This document shows, one piece after another, positions 8,557 to 16,177 of a stretch of 64,000 bases of DNA; the first letter of the stretch is position 1, and every line of letters starts with the position of its first letter. A program made the position numbers and the translations under genes. Source of the DNA: BJGV01 sp003230615 (GTDB lineage: Bacteria; Pseudomonadota; Gammaproteobacteria; Burkholderiales; Nitrosomonadaceae); NCBI GenBank assembly GCA_963663215.1, contig OY760140.1, positions 1,426,001 through 1,490,000 of the forward strand, in the 5' to 3' direction. Below the pieces are notes generated by a model that did not search any database, had not been told where the DNA came from, and worked only from the letters and a program-made list of their open reading frames with translations.

Positions 8557-9963
8557 CTAAATCAGCACCAAAAACAGTAACTGATGCCCAAGGGACATTA
8601 GACTGGTGAAGATCGAAAGAATCTGAAAAACCTCATCATGAGGTGAGGTCAGTACTTGGAAATTGTGACGGTTGCGACCAGCCGCTGATAGTAGATTTGC
8701 GTCAGTGTTTGCATCAATTTTCTCGATGTACGCGCTGATCTTCTGCCAAAGATAATGAAACAGAAAAGCAGGCCCCCAAACCCAGAGGAAAATTGATGCG
8801 AGCCCCATGATGCCGTTCAGTGCGCTGTTGTTCATGGGGTTCAGCGGGCCGAAATAATTTACTAAAGCCCAAAACCCAAACATGCAAAAGGAGTGTAGGT
8901 TATTCTGCAATAACTTCGGCAGGGACTGGTATACCTCATCCAAATCAACCGATCTTTTTTTCACAAGAAACGGTGTCGCAAGAAGAATACAATGAGTTTG
9001 TTGTTGATGCTCTTCTGTCAAGTCTCGAAACGAACTTACTACCACGTTGCCGCCATGACTATGGCCGATCAGAAACACCTCGCGATTGGCTTCTTCCAGA
9101 GCCCGTGTAACTTCTCCTCGAAGTTTATCGGCGCCGGCTTTGCGAGCACTAGGCCGGTTTGCGCCCGACCATTGTAATCGACGAATTTCAATGTCACCGC
9201 GGAATACCTGACGTAGACCGGCCACCAATTCAGAGCTTTCAAGCAGTGTCCAAGGAGAATGGGGTGCCCATGTGACGTGGACTAGATATACCAACGGAAC
9301 CCCCCTTGGGCGGATATCGGATTGGACAGTCTGCGTGGTTGTCACTGTTTCGAGACTGGGGATGTCTTCTGGTTCAGGGTTTTCGTCGGCACTCTTGGTA
9401 TCTGCGAACCACTTAAACTTCACTTCACTGGGTGTCGTGAACTCCGCGCACGCCAAATCCAACTCGAGCTTCTCAATGAACCGAGAGAATGTTGTGTGCA
9501 AAGCGCGCGCTTCATCGTCGCGCCCCGTCGACGCGATCAGTGCATCATTTATGTAGAGACACCACTGCTCCACTCCTGTTTTGGCATCCTGCAGAAGCTT
9601 TATCTCCGGTTTCACCGGTGTTTTACTGAAACTACAGGGCGTGATGAAGGAAGTAGTTCCTTTGACAAAATTGATCTCGACAACTTCTTTGAAATGGAAC
9701 GCAGAATAGAAGAACAGGATAGAACCTACAAAAACTCCAGCAAAGCGTGCTGTATCTTCTTCATAACCAAGAAATCCGCCGACATAGCTGAACGCAAAGC
9801 CCAAGAAAAAAATATAAAAAGGCGAGGCGATAACGGCACAAAGGATACTTCTTAACGTTCTCTGAATACGCAGCCGCAAAACTTCCCCCGGTCGAAAGCG
9901 GAGAACTTCCAGTTGTTTGGGCAGAAGATCAGCGGTTAGATTCCATTTCGTCACTAGTACCAT
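8557..9963 (-). CDS. Membrane-anchored alpha/beta-hydrolase
   Basis: This 468-residue protein has two hydrophobic segments near the N-terminus (about 38-60 and 72-95). A soluble domain follows with the lipase-type nucleophile elbow GHSHGG in the context REVFLIGHSHGGNVVVSS. A C-terminal membrane region (about 350-405 and the last 15 residues) closes the protein. The serine of GHSHGG is the expected nucleophile; the Asp and His partners cannot be fixed by eye. It is probably a lipase or esterase-like enzyme at the inner membrane. It lies in the last third of the first island, upstream of a small membrane protein. Confidence 0.7.
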   Translation of the reverse strand: MVLVTKWNLTADLLPKQLEVLRFRPGEVLRLRIQRTLRSILCAVIASPFYIFFLGFAFSYVGGFLGYEEDTARFAGVFVGSILFFYSAFHFKEVVEINFVKGTTSFITPCSFSKTPVKPEIKLLQDAKTGVEQWCLYINDALIASTGRDDEARALHTTFSRFIEKLELDLACAEFTTPSEVKFKWFADTKSADENPEPEDIPSLETVTTTQTVQSDIRPRGVPLVYLVHVTWAPHSPWTLLESSELVAGLRQVFRGDIEIRRLQWSGANRPSARKAGADKLRGEVTRALEEANREVFLIGHSHGGNVVVSSFRDLTEEHQQQTHCILLATPFLVKKRSVDLDEVYQSLPKLLQNNLHSFCMFGFWALVNYFGPLNPMNNSALNGIMGLASIFLWVWGPAFLFHYLWQKISAYIEKIDANTDANLLSAAGRNRHNFQVLTSPHDEVFQILSIFTSLMSLGHQLLFLVLI

Positions 9964-10205
9964 CCAAGTAAAGTATGGTGACGCTTAAAAATATAACTCT
10001 ATTGGTTGCATGATATACGGAAGTCCCCGCTAATCAAGGCCATTGAGATGCTTGTTACAGAAAGATCTGCGCGTATCGCAGAAGAACTTTTAGCTAGAAC
10101 AACAAGAATTAAATTTTCTTTTATTTATATAGCACTTTTCATTGTACGTGTTGCAAGTTTAGGGGCATTTTATTGCTTTATGAAAATATAGAGAATTGAA
10201 CAAGA
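9964..10205. other. Intergenic, no gene recognised
   Basis: A short open frame at 10006-10191 has no ribosome binding site and no recognisable product. I see nothing else here. Confidence 0.4.
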
Positions 10206-10526
10206 TTTGCTAGATCTATACTAGATCTATATGAGGCATTAGGTATTAAGAAGAATCTACACTCTATTTTGTCGAGAATTCTTAGATCAAAATTGGATGA
10301 TAAATGAACATTGAAAGAGCTTGAAATGGGAATTGATTCCCTACTAATTAAATATCCGACTGAAGATAAGATGTGACGTAGAACAGCAGCTATAGTTGGC
10401 GCAAAAAAATTATCACAATTACTAGTTCTTAAAGCTCAACAAATTGGTCTTGCGGTGGTAGTTGAAAACATACCAGATGGTAACTCTACTGAGTATTACT
10501 CGCTCACAGTTTCTCGCGTTGCTTAA
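10206..10526 (+). pseudogene. Decayed unidentified coding remnant
   Basis: One frame translates as a coherent, slightly basic protein of about 106 residues (start region FARSILDLYEALGIKKNLHS, later AAIVGAKKLSQLLVLKAQQ and SLTVSRVA, then TAA). It is interrupted by two in-frame TGA codons near 10305 and 10374, and no start codon is evident. I recognise no family. It sits just before the second attachment site. Confidence 0.4.
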
Positions 10527-10540
10527 CGTCATATCTAGAG

Positions 10541-10668
10541 GCTGTAGTAAGAAACGTACCAGTTTAACGTTTTGATAGCCTTTCTGTAGCTGTATGAGCT
10601 ACTTTTAAGTGCGGCGAACACTGGTAAGGTATTGATAAATATAAGTGTACACGTTATTTTTTAATCCT
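10541..10668 (+). repeat. Degenerate direct repeat, copy 2
   Basis: This is the counterpart of 7553-7690, with conserved blocks CTTTCTGTAGCTG and GGCGAACACTGGTAAGG. It ends in AATCCTAC, which is continuous with the tRNA-Arg repeat. Copy 2 therefore occupies the right end of the first island. Confidence 0.6.
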
Positions 10669-10711
10669 ACGAACCAAGGGGTCGGGCGTTCGAATCGTTC
10701 CGGGCATGCCA
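10667..10711 (+). repeat. Second tRNA-Arg 3'-half direct repeat (attachment site)
   Basis: The 45 bp match the tRNA-Arg 3' half with three differences, including T for C in the T-arm and AT for CG in the acceptor stem. There is no 5' half, so this is not a functional tRNA. It marks the junction between the first and second islands. Confidence 0.85.
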
Positions 10712-10880
10712 GTAAAACAATGGGGTTAAGTCAGAAATGATTTAACCTATTTCTTTTTCGACAGAGACTTTCCAGAGACTCTGCTTCCCAAGTTGCTCCT
10801 TTCGAATCATTGTGAGACTACGATTGATACGACTACGTTCATCCGTGATGTGTGGTTTAATGCTTCCAACAACTCATCGG
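10712..10880 (-). pseudogene. 3' remnant of a second integrase gene
   Basis: The bases after this attachment site closely follow those at 2122-2285 (tail of int and its downstream spacer). Shared blocks include AACAATGG, GTTAAGTCAGAAATGATTTA, and ACGATTGATACGACTACG, with small indels. The similarity stops abruptly at AACTCATCGG, where int would continue. This is the last 40 or so codons of a related integrase whose body has been deleted. It shows that the 10.7-12.8 kb unit was once an autonomous relative of the first island. Confidence 0.8.
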
Positions 10881-10915
10881 ATTGTGAGATCATATGACAA
10901 GAGGAATCAAAAAAG

Positions 10916-11152
10916 ATGGCTAAAAGTGCTAGAAATAAAACTTATGTTATAGAAAGAAGCGCAACTACAGGTAAATTTGCGTCTGTTGGAAGGGCGAAAG
11001 GTCGTTCTTCTGCAGCTGCTGTTAGTACTGTTAGGTCAGCTTCTGGAAAAGTGATTAAAGAATACCATACTGTAAAAGATTCATCTGCAAAAACAATCGC
11101 TAAGGTAAGCAGACAACGATACGCTGCAATAAAGATCCTTGCCAAAAGGTAG
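10916..11152 (+). CDS. Small basic protein upstream of the Doc-type toxin (possible antitoxin)
   Basis: This 78-residue, very basic protein starts MAKSARNKTYVIERSATTGK. Its ATG follows GAGG by about 10 bases. Its end overlaps the putative start of the Doc-like gene by 14 bp, a toxin-antitoxin style arrangement. The N-terminal pattern K-T-[YF]-x-[VI]-x-R-x-A-x-T-G-x-F is shared with the small gene on the opposite strand at 11520-11678. A role as antitoxin is inferred only from position; it has no obvious Doc-neutralising Phd motif. Confidence 0.6.
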   Translation: MAKSARNKTYVIERSATTGKFASVGRAKGRSSAAAVSTVRSASGKVIKEYHTVKDSSAKTIAKVSRQRYAAIKILAKR

Positions 11153-11528
11153 GCATTACAGGATTCTGCTTGCTGATACCTTCAATTCTCATGAAACGGT
11201 TATTAATGGTGGAAACTGCAGTAAAGGCATTATAAGTTCTCACCTAATTGAATCTGCAATTGGTAGACCTTATTCAGGATATTACAGGCCTATTTATAAA
11301 AAAGCAGCAGCAATTACACATTCTATGTGTCGGAACCATGGGTTTATAGATGGCAATAAGCGAACAGCTCTTTTATTAGTTGGACTTTTATTAGGGGAAA
11401 GTGGTTATAAGCTCATTAAAGTTTCGGACGATGAGCTATCAGACTTTTTCGTTCATGTTGCTGATGGTACCCTTAGTTTTGATGAAGTGGTAAGTTGGTA
11501 TAAGAAAAGAATACAGCCGTCAGACTGA
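11139..11528 (+). CDS. doc: Doc-type (Fic-fold) toxin
   Basis: This 129-residue protein carries the Doc catalytic loop HGFIDGNKRTAL (HxFxDGNKR), which is the kinase-type variant of the Fic motif. It also has the upstream helix pattern KKAAAITHSMCRNHGF and the C-terminal segment DGTLSFDEVVSWY. Doc proteins phosphorylate EF-Tu and stop translation. Length is close to phage P1 Doc (126). The predicted start is a TTG inside the end of the preceding small gene and has no strong ribosome binding site, so coupling is likely. The gene lies in the second tRNA-Arg island, as expected for a maintenance module. Confidence 0.8.
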   Translation: MPKGRHYRILLADTFNSHETVINGGNCSKGIISSHLIESAIGRPYSGYYRPIYKKAAAITHSMCRNHGFIDGNKRTALLLVGLLLGESGYKLIKVSDDELSDFFVHVADGTLSFDEVVSWYKKRIQPSD

Positions 11529-11678
11529 TTTATTTTTTCCTTTTTTAGTATCCCCGTACCCAGACTTGGGTACACGCTCTACAATAGCTGTGCTTTTTCT
11601 TCTTTCAGCTATTTTTACTGGGATAAATTGCCCCGTTTTTGCATCTCTGCCAACACGAAAAGTTTTGCTTTTTGCCAC
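11520..11678 (-). CDS. Small basic protein, paralogue of the 78-residue protein on the other side of doc
   Basis: This 52-residue ORF starts at a GTG at 11678 preceded by a strong GGGGAGG site 6 bases upstream. It ends in TGA at 11520, overlapping the 3' end of doc by 9 bp in convergent orientation. The translation opens AKSKTFRVGRDAKTGQFIPV and is rich in Lys/Arg. It shares the K-T-x-x-[VI]-x-R-x-A-x-T-G-x-F pattern with the protein at 10916. Proteins of this kind (RDAKTGQFIPV type) are commonly annotated only as hypothetical. It may belong to the toxin module. Confidence 0.65.
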   Translation of the reverse strand: MAKSKTFRVGRDAKTGQFIPVKIAERRKSTAIVERVPKSGYGDTKKGKNKSV

Positions 11679-11753
11679 GTTAATCCTCCCCATGTGCCAA
11701 GTTTTTAAAGGTTATTTATATGCAAGGTAAATAATATACTTAGGAAACGAATT

Positions 11754-12526
11754 ATGGAGAAATTATTCTTTGAGTCTGTAAAGGAGCACAGAAAGCAGTA
11801 TTACGTTGAGTATTCTCCTCCTAAACCAAACTATTTATTTGCAACGTTAAGTTTGACATTCACCAGAAAATTAGAAAAAGACGCTGTAGCAAGTTTAATG
11901 GAGACAGAGCTTGAGTACTGGCTGAATCGATACCCTGTACCACTCATGGTATTTTCATTCAGTCCGACGGATGATCTTATTCAAATTAACAATAATAGTC
12001 TATCAGGAGGCATTATTCCTGGCCATACTACAATAAAGAAATTTTGGAATAATGAAGATTTAATAATTTTCTTAAAGATTATCCTAATAAACTAAAGTGG
12101 AAGGTTATTTATAAAGACATACCGTACAAAACCGAAGTTCAGGTAAAAAATGAAGTTTATACCAATGCCATCAGCAGAGGAAAAAGCACTCGGATATTAA
12201 AATGCTTCCTCTTCTTTTGGATATCCATTATTCCAATAACATGGATAATATTGCAATTTTTGGGGCCCGTATGGTTGGGTGTTGCTGTATCTATTTATGC
12301 ATCGTATAAGGCTTTAAGAGAGGGGTTAAAAATTTTAGGAGTAAATAAGACCTCAAAAAAAGAAATGAAAGAGGCAGAAATAGAACGTAAAAAGAAACAC
12401 TATTTGTATCATTGCGAGCGCAATCCTGAAGGATTTCTAAGGTTAATGGCAGAGAACTTCAACCAAGATAATATTGACAGCACATTAAAAGAATCTGAGA
12501 AGCTAAAATCCATAAAGAAAGAATGA
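11754..12526 (+). pseudogene. Membrane protein gene split by one frameshift
   Basis: The first part, from ATG 11754, gives about 105 coherent residues (MEKLFFESVKEHRKQYYVEY onward). The second part continues in another frame, with no stop from about 12062 to TGA at 12526: NFLKDYPNKLKWKVIYKDI, a membrane segment FFWISIIPITWIILQFLGPV, then a basic amphipathic tail. Adding one T to the TTTT run near 12067-12070 joins the frames into one protein of about 257 residues. I do not recognise the family. It is either a recent pseudogene or a slip-prone gene. Confidence 0.6.
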
Positions 12527-12811
12527 CGACTCAAAGTTTTGCATGTTTTCAGCTAGCTTTAATGCAAATTAACAGACAGCCTATGTTGACTATTGTCAAC
12601 GTCAATACTTAATCACGATAATCCAGTGTCAGATTTATCTGAATCAGCAAGCCGAATACATACTTTTATTGTAAAACAGACATCGGCTATGAAAGAGTAT
12701 GGGGATTTTCTGGGGGCTCGACAGGTAAAAACAGTACAATACAGTGCAGAATGTTGGAACGAGCGGCACTTTAGTAACAATAAAATCAATAAATTACGCC
12801 CAAAGATTAAA
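12527..12811. other. Intergenic, no gene recognised
   Basis: No open frame with a plausible start is seen between the membrane protein gene and the third attachment site. Nothing else is recognisable. Confidence 0.4.
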
Positions 12812-12856
12812 CTACGAACCAAGGGGTCGGGCGTTCGAATCGCTCCGGGCGCGACA
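12812..12856 (+). repeat. Third tRNA-Arg 3'-half direct repeat (attachment site)
   Basis: The 45 bp match the tRNA-Arg 3' half with one difference (GCGACA for GCGCCA at the end). It closes the second island (10.7-12.8 kb). Confidence 0.85.
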
Positions 12857-12860
12857 TTTA

Positions 12861-12896
12861 AACAAGGGGTTAGCTATTATGCTAATCCATTTTTCT
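12861..12896 (+). terminator. Terminator-like hairpin after the third attachment site
   Basis: The stem GGTTAGC/GCTAATCC with a TATTAT loop is followed by TTTTTCTTTTT. A similar hairpin (GGGATTAGC, loop, GCTAGCTCC, T-run) follows the fourth site at 28283. These may be copies of the terminator that originally followed tRNA-Arg. Confidence 0.6.
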
Positions 12897-12982
12897 TTTT
12901 GGGCTAACCCCAGGCTAACATCAGAGCTAAATTAGATGTTCTGTTAGAAACCCGTGTTGTGCCAATTATTTTACTGCTAATT

Positions 12983-13016
12983 TGAACGTCCGCCTTTGGC
13001 ACAAAGCAGACGTTCA
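12983..13016. repeat. 34-bp dispersed hairpin repeat, copy 1
   Basis: The left arm TGAACGTCCGC and right arm GCAGACGTTCA flank CTTTGGCACAAA-type loop sequence. This is one of the best-conserved copies of the family seen throughout the intergenic regions. Confidence 0.8.
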
Positions 13017-13019
13017 ACC

Positions 13020-13188
13020 AAGTAGAGGAACATGCGTTCCTTTCCAACGAGGGGAAATAGGCGCGGGGTATACCTAGTCTGGAAAAACTCCATCCTCCGT
13101 AGCAGAGGTACTACCTAAACCTACCTTGACGCTATTTGTAAAAAAACCCTTTCTATTTTGGCGAGAAAAAATTCTCAGAAATAAAATC
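13020..13188 (+). repeat. Composite intergenic repeat, copy 1
   Basis: It contains the shared blocks GAACATGCGTTCCTTTCCAACG, AGAGGTACTACCTAAACC, and TTTTGGCGAGAAAAAATT, and runs directly into a hairpin repeat at 13189. Related blocks recur at 14490, 26610, 28440, 57360, 58375 and 60060. Confidence 0.6.
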
Positions 13189-13222
13189 TGAGCGTCCGCT
13201 TTTGGCGCAAAGCAGACATTCA
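13189..13222. repeat. 34-bp dispersed hairpin repeat, copy 2
   Basis: The arms TGAGCGTCCGC and GCAGACATTCA surround TTTTGGCGCAAA. It directly follows the composite repeat. Confidence 0.8.
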
Positions 13223-13289
13223 GAGAATCGCTCACATTAAGGCATTAGTTTAAACATTTCTCTGGCGGAATAATCCGAACGCTTACACA

Positions 13290-14096
13290 TCACTGTGCAA
13301 GATTCGCTTCCATTTCATTAATTATGAGGGATATATTGTTCTGACTGATACGGATAAAACCAACATGCGGTTGATCGAAATCATAGATAATAAACAATAC
13401 TCCCGCGAGAACAAGGGCGAATGTTGTCATTCGCAATCGATTCAGCTGACCTGTAACTCCCGCGCTAAAACCAGCAACTGATAATGATGCTGCTGCGACA
13501 AAAAGTAGCATTAATAGTACAGCGCTGGGCAACCTATCCATACTCGCTGTAATCCGAGTCGTATGTACAGTTAATACTTGATTCACCGCTTCAAGCAGCA
13601 TGGGCGGCACGAAGGAGTTAGGTTGACTCTGCTTTACAATTTTCTCTGTGATGAGCCACAACTTTGACTGCTTTTGTAAAGATTTCTGAACAATTTCTTG
13701 AAACTGCTTGTGAGTAATCCGTTCTTGCTGCTTGATTATACGTGTACGGGCGTAATCGAGTAACTCTTGTTTTAGCTCAGTGCGTCCCGGTTCTGTAACC
13801 ACGTTAGCACGAAAAAACGCAGTGCGAATTACGTTTGCTTCAAGGGTGGCTGCTTGCTTACTTGCATCGAACCGGCTTACTCCGGCTCCATAGGTGAAAG
13901 CCAGGATTAAACCAAGAAGAGCAAACATTGAAGTGAGGATATATTGACCGCTACTGGAATCGGCTCCCTTCCATAATTCACGCCGGCTAAGCCCAACACG
14001 GTACCCGAATTCTAGTGCGGCAAGTAAAATAATTAAAACGATTATGCCGACTAGCCAAATAGAAAATTGATGAAAAAGTTTATCATACATAAGCAA
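13290..14096 (-). CDS. Bestrophin-like DUF4239 membrane protein
   Basis: This 268-residue protein has two N-terminal membrane segments (about 12-32 and 50-72), a long charged cytoplasmic region, and two C-terminal membrane segments (about 190-210 and 220-240). The pattern FALLGLILAFTYGAGVSRFD, followed by EANVIRTAFFRA, is typical of DUF4239, a family resembling bestrophin channels. Its function is unknown; an ion-channel role is speculative. It opens the stress and ion-homeostasis region. Confidence 0.75.
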   Translation of the reverse strand: MLMYDKLFHQFSIWLVGIIVLIILLAALEFGYRVGLSRRELWKGADSSSGQYILTSMFALLGLILAFTYGAGVSRFDASKQAATLEANVIRTAFFRANVVTEPGRTELKQELLDYARTRIIKQQERITHKQFQEIVQKSLQKQSKLWLITEKIVKQSQPNSFVPPMLLEAVNQVLTVHTTRITASMDRLPSAVLLMLLFVAAASLSVAGFSAGVTGQLNRLRMTTFALVLAGVLFIIYDFDQPHVGFIRISQNNISLIINEMEANLAQ

Positions 14097-14110
14097 CGAT
14101 ACCCGCTATT

Positions 14111-14386
14111 TCATTTGTTAGATATGTTTACGCTAAATTGCCCGTTTGCATTACGAGTAACATTAAAGCTGCCAGAATTACATTTAACGCTCCATGAGTT
14201 TTCACCGGCGGGTTGCAATTCAATCACCTTTGCACACGGATGAATGGCAGAACGTATAATTCCAGCCATTTGACCATTACTCATTTTTTCTGCATATGAT
14301 TGCGGCGTGAAAACTATTATTAGAGCAGCAATAAAAGCTTTCAGTATGCGCAAAGGGATAATTCTAAATTGATGTTGAATTGGCAT
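14111..14386 (-). CDS. Small exported protein
   Basis: The frame extends upstream to 14557, but the Met at 14386 gives a conventional signal peptide (LKAFIAALIIVFTPQSYA) after a basic stretch. The mature part is about 60 residues with two cysteines (HPCAKV and VKCNSG) placed to form a disulfide, and beta-strand-like NVTRNANGQFSVNI at the end. I recognise no family. It lies 14 bp upstream of the DUF4239 gene on the same strand, so co-transcription is likely. Confidence 0.55.
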   Translation of the reverse strand: MPIQHQFRIIPLRILKAFIAALIIVFTPQSYAEKMSNGQMAGIIRSAIHPCAKVIELQPAGENSWSVKCNSGSFNVTRNANGQFSVNISNK

Positions 14387-14489
14387 TTGTGAGATTCTTT
14401 CAAAAAAGTACATTGAAAGTATGTTCATTTTGATTGAGTTGCACAAAATCGTCAATATAGTACATATTGAATGTTCGCTTATGGCAACT

Positions 14490-14560
14490 AAGTGCAATGT
14501 AGTACCTACCCCTTTTTCCTTTCCCAAATTTTGGTATGGCTGAAGCGTACCAAGCACTCT
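14490..14560 (+). repeat. Composite intergenic repeat, partial copy 2
   Basis: The block AATGTAGTACCTACCCCTTT, TTCCTTTCCCAAATTTTGG matches the right portion of the copies at 26640 and 60135. Confidence 0.5.
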
Positions 14561-14749
14561 AAAAAAATATTGACATTCTTTGAATATTGCGTATCATTAG
14601 ATTAAAGGATATACATATCTTATTATCTTTAATACTTTTATTTAGAAAGATCTAGTTATGAGGAACCTAAGATTTTCTCTCTTACTTACAACAGCGTTTT
14701 TTGTATAGGCTCACTGCAATTTACTTATTTTTTAACTTAGGAGAAAACC

Positions 14750-15010
14750 ATGAAAAAGCTATTAATGATCATATTCTCTTCACTCATTTTTACCGGTGCA
14801 GCAAATGCCACTGTCAATATCAACACTGCTACCCAGGAGGAGCTTCAAACACTTCCAGGCATCACTGCCGCAAAAGCCGAGGCCATTATCAACTATCGCT
14901 CGAAGGCAGGTGCCTTTAGAAGGGTTGAGGATGTAAGAAATATCGAAGAGATCAACCCCACCACCATGGATATGATGGAGTTTTATAACAGCGTTAGGCT
15001 CAAAGACTAG
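14750..15010 (+). CDS. Exported ComEA-type helix-hairpin-helix protein
   Basis: This 86-residue protein has a signal peptide (KKLLMIIFSSLIFTGAANA) and a helix-hairpin-helix DNA-binding domain of the ComEA type: VNINTATQEELQTLPGI, then AKAEAIINYR and the closing hairpin. ComEA-like proteins bind double-stranded DNA in the periplasm during uptake; short stand-alone forms are common in betaproteobacteria and their role is less certain. AGGAG lies 7 bases before the ATG. It precedes a UspA/CBS pair on the same strand. Confidence 0.8.
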   Translation: MKKLLMIIFSSLIFTGAANATVNINTATQEELQTLPGITAAKAEAIINYRSKAGAFRRVEDVRNIEEINPTTMDMMEFYNSVRLKD

Positions 15011-15063
15011 GGCAAACCAACCTATTCATAAACACATACCTGGTAATTAATAAGGAGAGCATC

Positions 15064-15561
15064 GTGCGATCATCCATCAAAAAAATCATTCAAGCCACTG
15101 ACTTTTCGGACATTTCTAGAGAGGCCGGTTACCATGCTCTACTGTTGGCTCAAACCTACAAAGCAGAACTCGAAGCTCTGCACGTATTTGATACAAGTGT
15201 GTGGAATATTCCGGCTCAATATTACCTTACGACAGGATTTGAAGGGTTCGTTGACAGCATTGAGGAAACCCGGAAACAAGGAAAAGATGCCCTTAAAGAA
15301 CTAACAGAATCTTTTGACCTAGATGTTAAATCTATCTTCACCGAAGGCGACCCTGGCCATGAGATTATTCGCATTGCTGAAGAACTCAATGCGGATCTGA
15401 TCGTCCTTGGATCACATGGCTATACGGGATGGAAACGATTTACCCTCGGAAGTGTTGCAGAATTCGTCGTCAAACACGCTCCTTGCCCTGTCTTTACTGT
15501 CAAGCAAAGGGAAATAGATGAACCATTGCATCGGAAAAAGTTAGCGATTAAATCAAATTGA
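15064..15561 (+). CDS. Universal stress protein, UspA family
   Basis: This 165-residue single-domain Usp starts at GTG after GGAGAG. It begins IKKIIQATDFSD (nucleotide-binding first strand) and carries the ATP-binding signature GSHGYTGWKRFTLGSVAEFV, that is G-x2-G-x9-G-S/T, and the closing VKHAPCPVFTV. Such proteins protect against envelope, oxidative and starvation stress. The gene lies 53 bp after the ComEA-like gene and 50 bp before a CBS gene, suggesting one stress operon. Confidence 0.88.
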   Translation: MRSSIKKIIQATDFSDISREAGYHALLLAQTYKAELEALHVFDTSVWNIPAQYYLTTGFEGFVDSIEETRKQGKDALKELTESFDLDVKSIFTEGDPGHEIIRIAEELNADLIVLGSHGYTGWKRFTLGSVAEFVVKHAPCPVFTVKQREIDEPLHRKKLAIKSN

Positions 15562-15611
15562 AAAATAAACGGGCACTATAAAGTTAAAAACTAACAATCG
15601 GAGGATATGCC

Positions 15612-15992
15612 ATGAATACCGTAAGAGAACTACTGCAAGACAAGGACTATGAAGTTTTGAGCATCAAATCGGACAAATCTGTTTATGATGCCATGCAATT
15701 GATGGCCGTCAAAAAGATAGGCGCGCTACCGGTGTTGGAAGCAGGAAAATTAATTGGCATCATCACTGAAAGGGATTATCCCGGCAAGGCAAAAAGGCTA
15801 GATAGACCGTTACAAGATGTTCTAGTAAAAGAAACCATGACTAGTAAGGTGGTGCATGTAGGTCCCGAAGACACCACCGAGGATTGTCTAGCGTTGATTA
15901 CCGAGAAGCGGGTACGCCATTTGCCGGTGATGGAAAGCGATCAGATAATCGGGATGATCTCTATCGGTGACTTGTCAAGGATGTCATCTTGA
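15612..15992 (+). CDS. Two-CBS-domain protein
   Basis: This 126-residue protein is made of two CBS motifs (about 10-60 and 72-125), with IGALPVLEAGKLIGIITERD and RHLPVMESDQIIGMISIGDL. CBS pairs bind adenine nucleotides and sense energy state. It is slightly shorter than the common 140-150-residue form because the region after the first domain is compact. GGAGG lies 7 bases before the ATG. It is co-oriented with UspA. Confidence 0.85.
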   Translation: MNTVRELLQDKDYEVLSIKSDKSVYDAMQLMAVKKIGALPVLEAGKLIGIITERDYPGKAKRLDRPLQDVLVKETMTSKVVHVGPEDTTEDCLALITEKRVRHLPVMESDQIIGMISIGDLSRMSS

Positions 15993-16053
15993 ACGTTACA
16001 TAAATGAGATTTGCTGAGTTTCGCAATCACAAAACTAGCCATTCCTACCAGCT

Positions 16054-16086
16054 TGAATGTCAGCTATTGGTGCAAAGCAGACATCT
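16054..16086. repeat. Dispersed hairpin repeat, copy 3 (degenerate)
   Basis: TGAATGTCAGC, TATTGGTGCAAA, GCAGACAT with a decayed right arm. Confidence 0.6.
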
Positions 16087-16177
16087 GCTTGTATTGTCTA
16101 AACGAAAATAATGGATTTGATCTAAAATGAATCACCATTACCCACATTCTTAATATGTAGAGTAACCAAAACCCTCA

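Noticed and set aside
9322..9855. 177-codon open frame opposite the hydrolase gene
   Set aside because: It is antisense to a well-supported membrane hydrolase, and the translation has no domain pattern.
12593..12907. 104-codon frame running through the third attachment site
   Set aside because: It reads through the tRNA repeat, lacks a start with a ribosome site and has no protein-like pattern.
12983..13222. CRISPR array suggested by two close hairpin repeats
   Set aside because: The two copies are about 170 bp apart with unrelated repeat-rich sequence between them, no regular spacers and no cas genes in the window.
14701..14919. 72-codon frame overlapping the ComEA-like gene
   Set aside because: It is out of frame with a clear signal-peptide protein that has a strong ribosome site.
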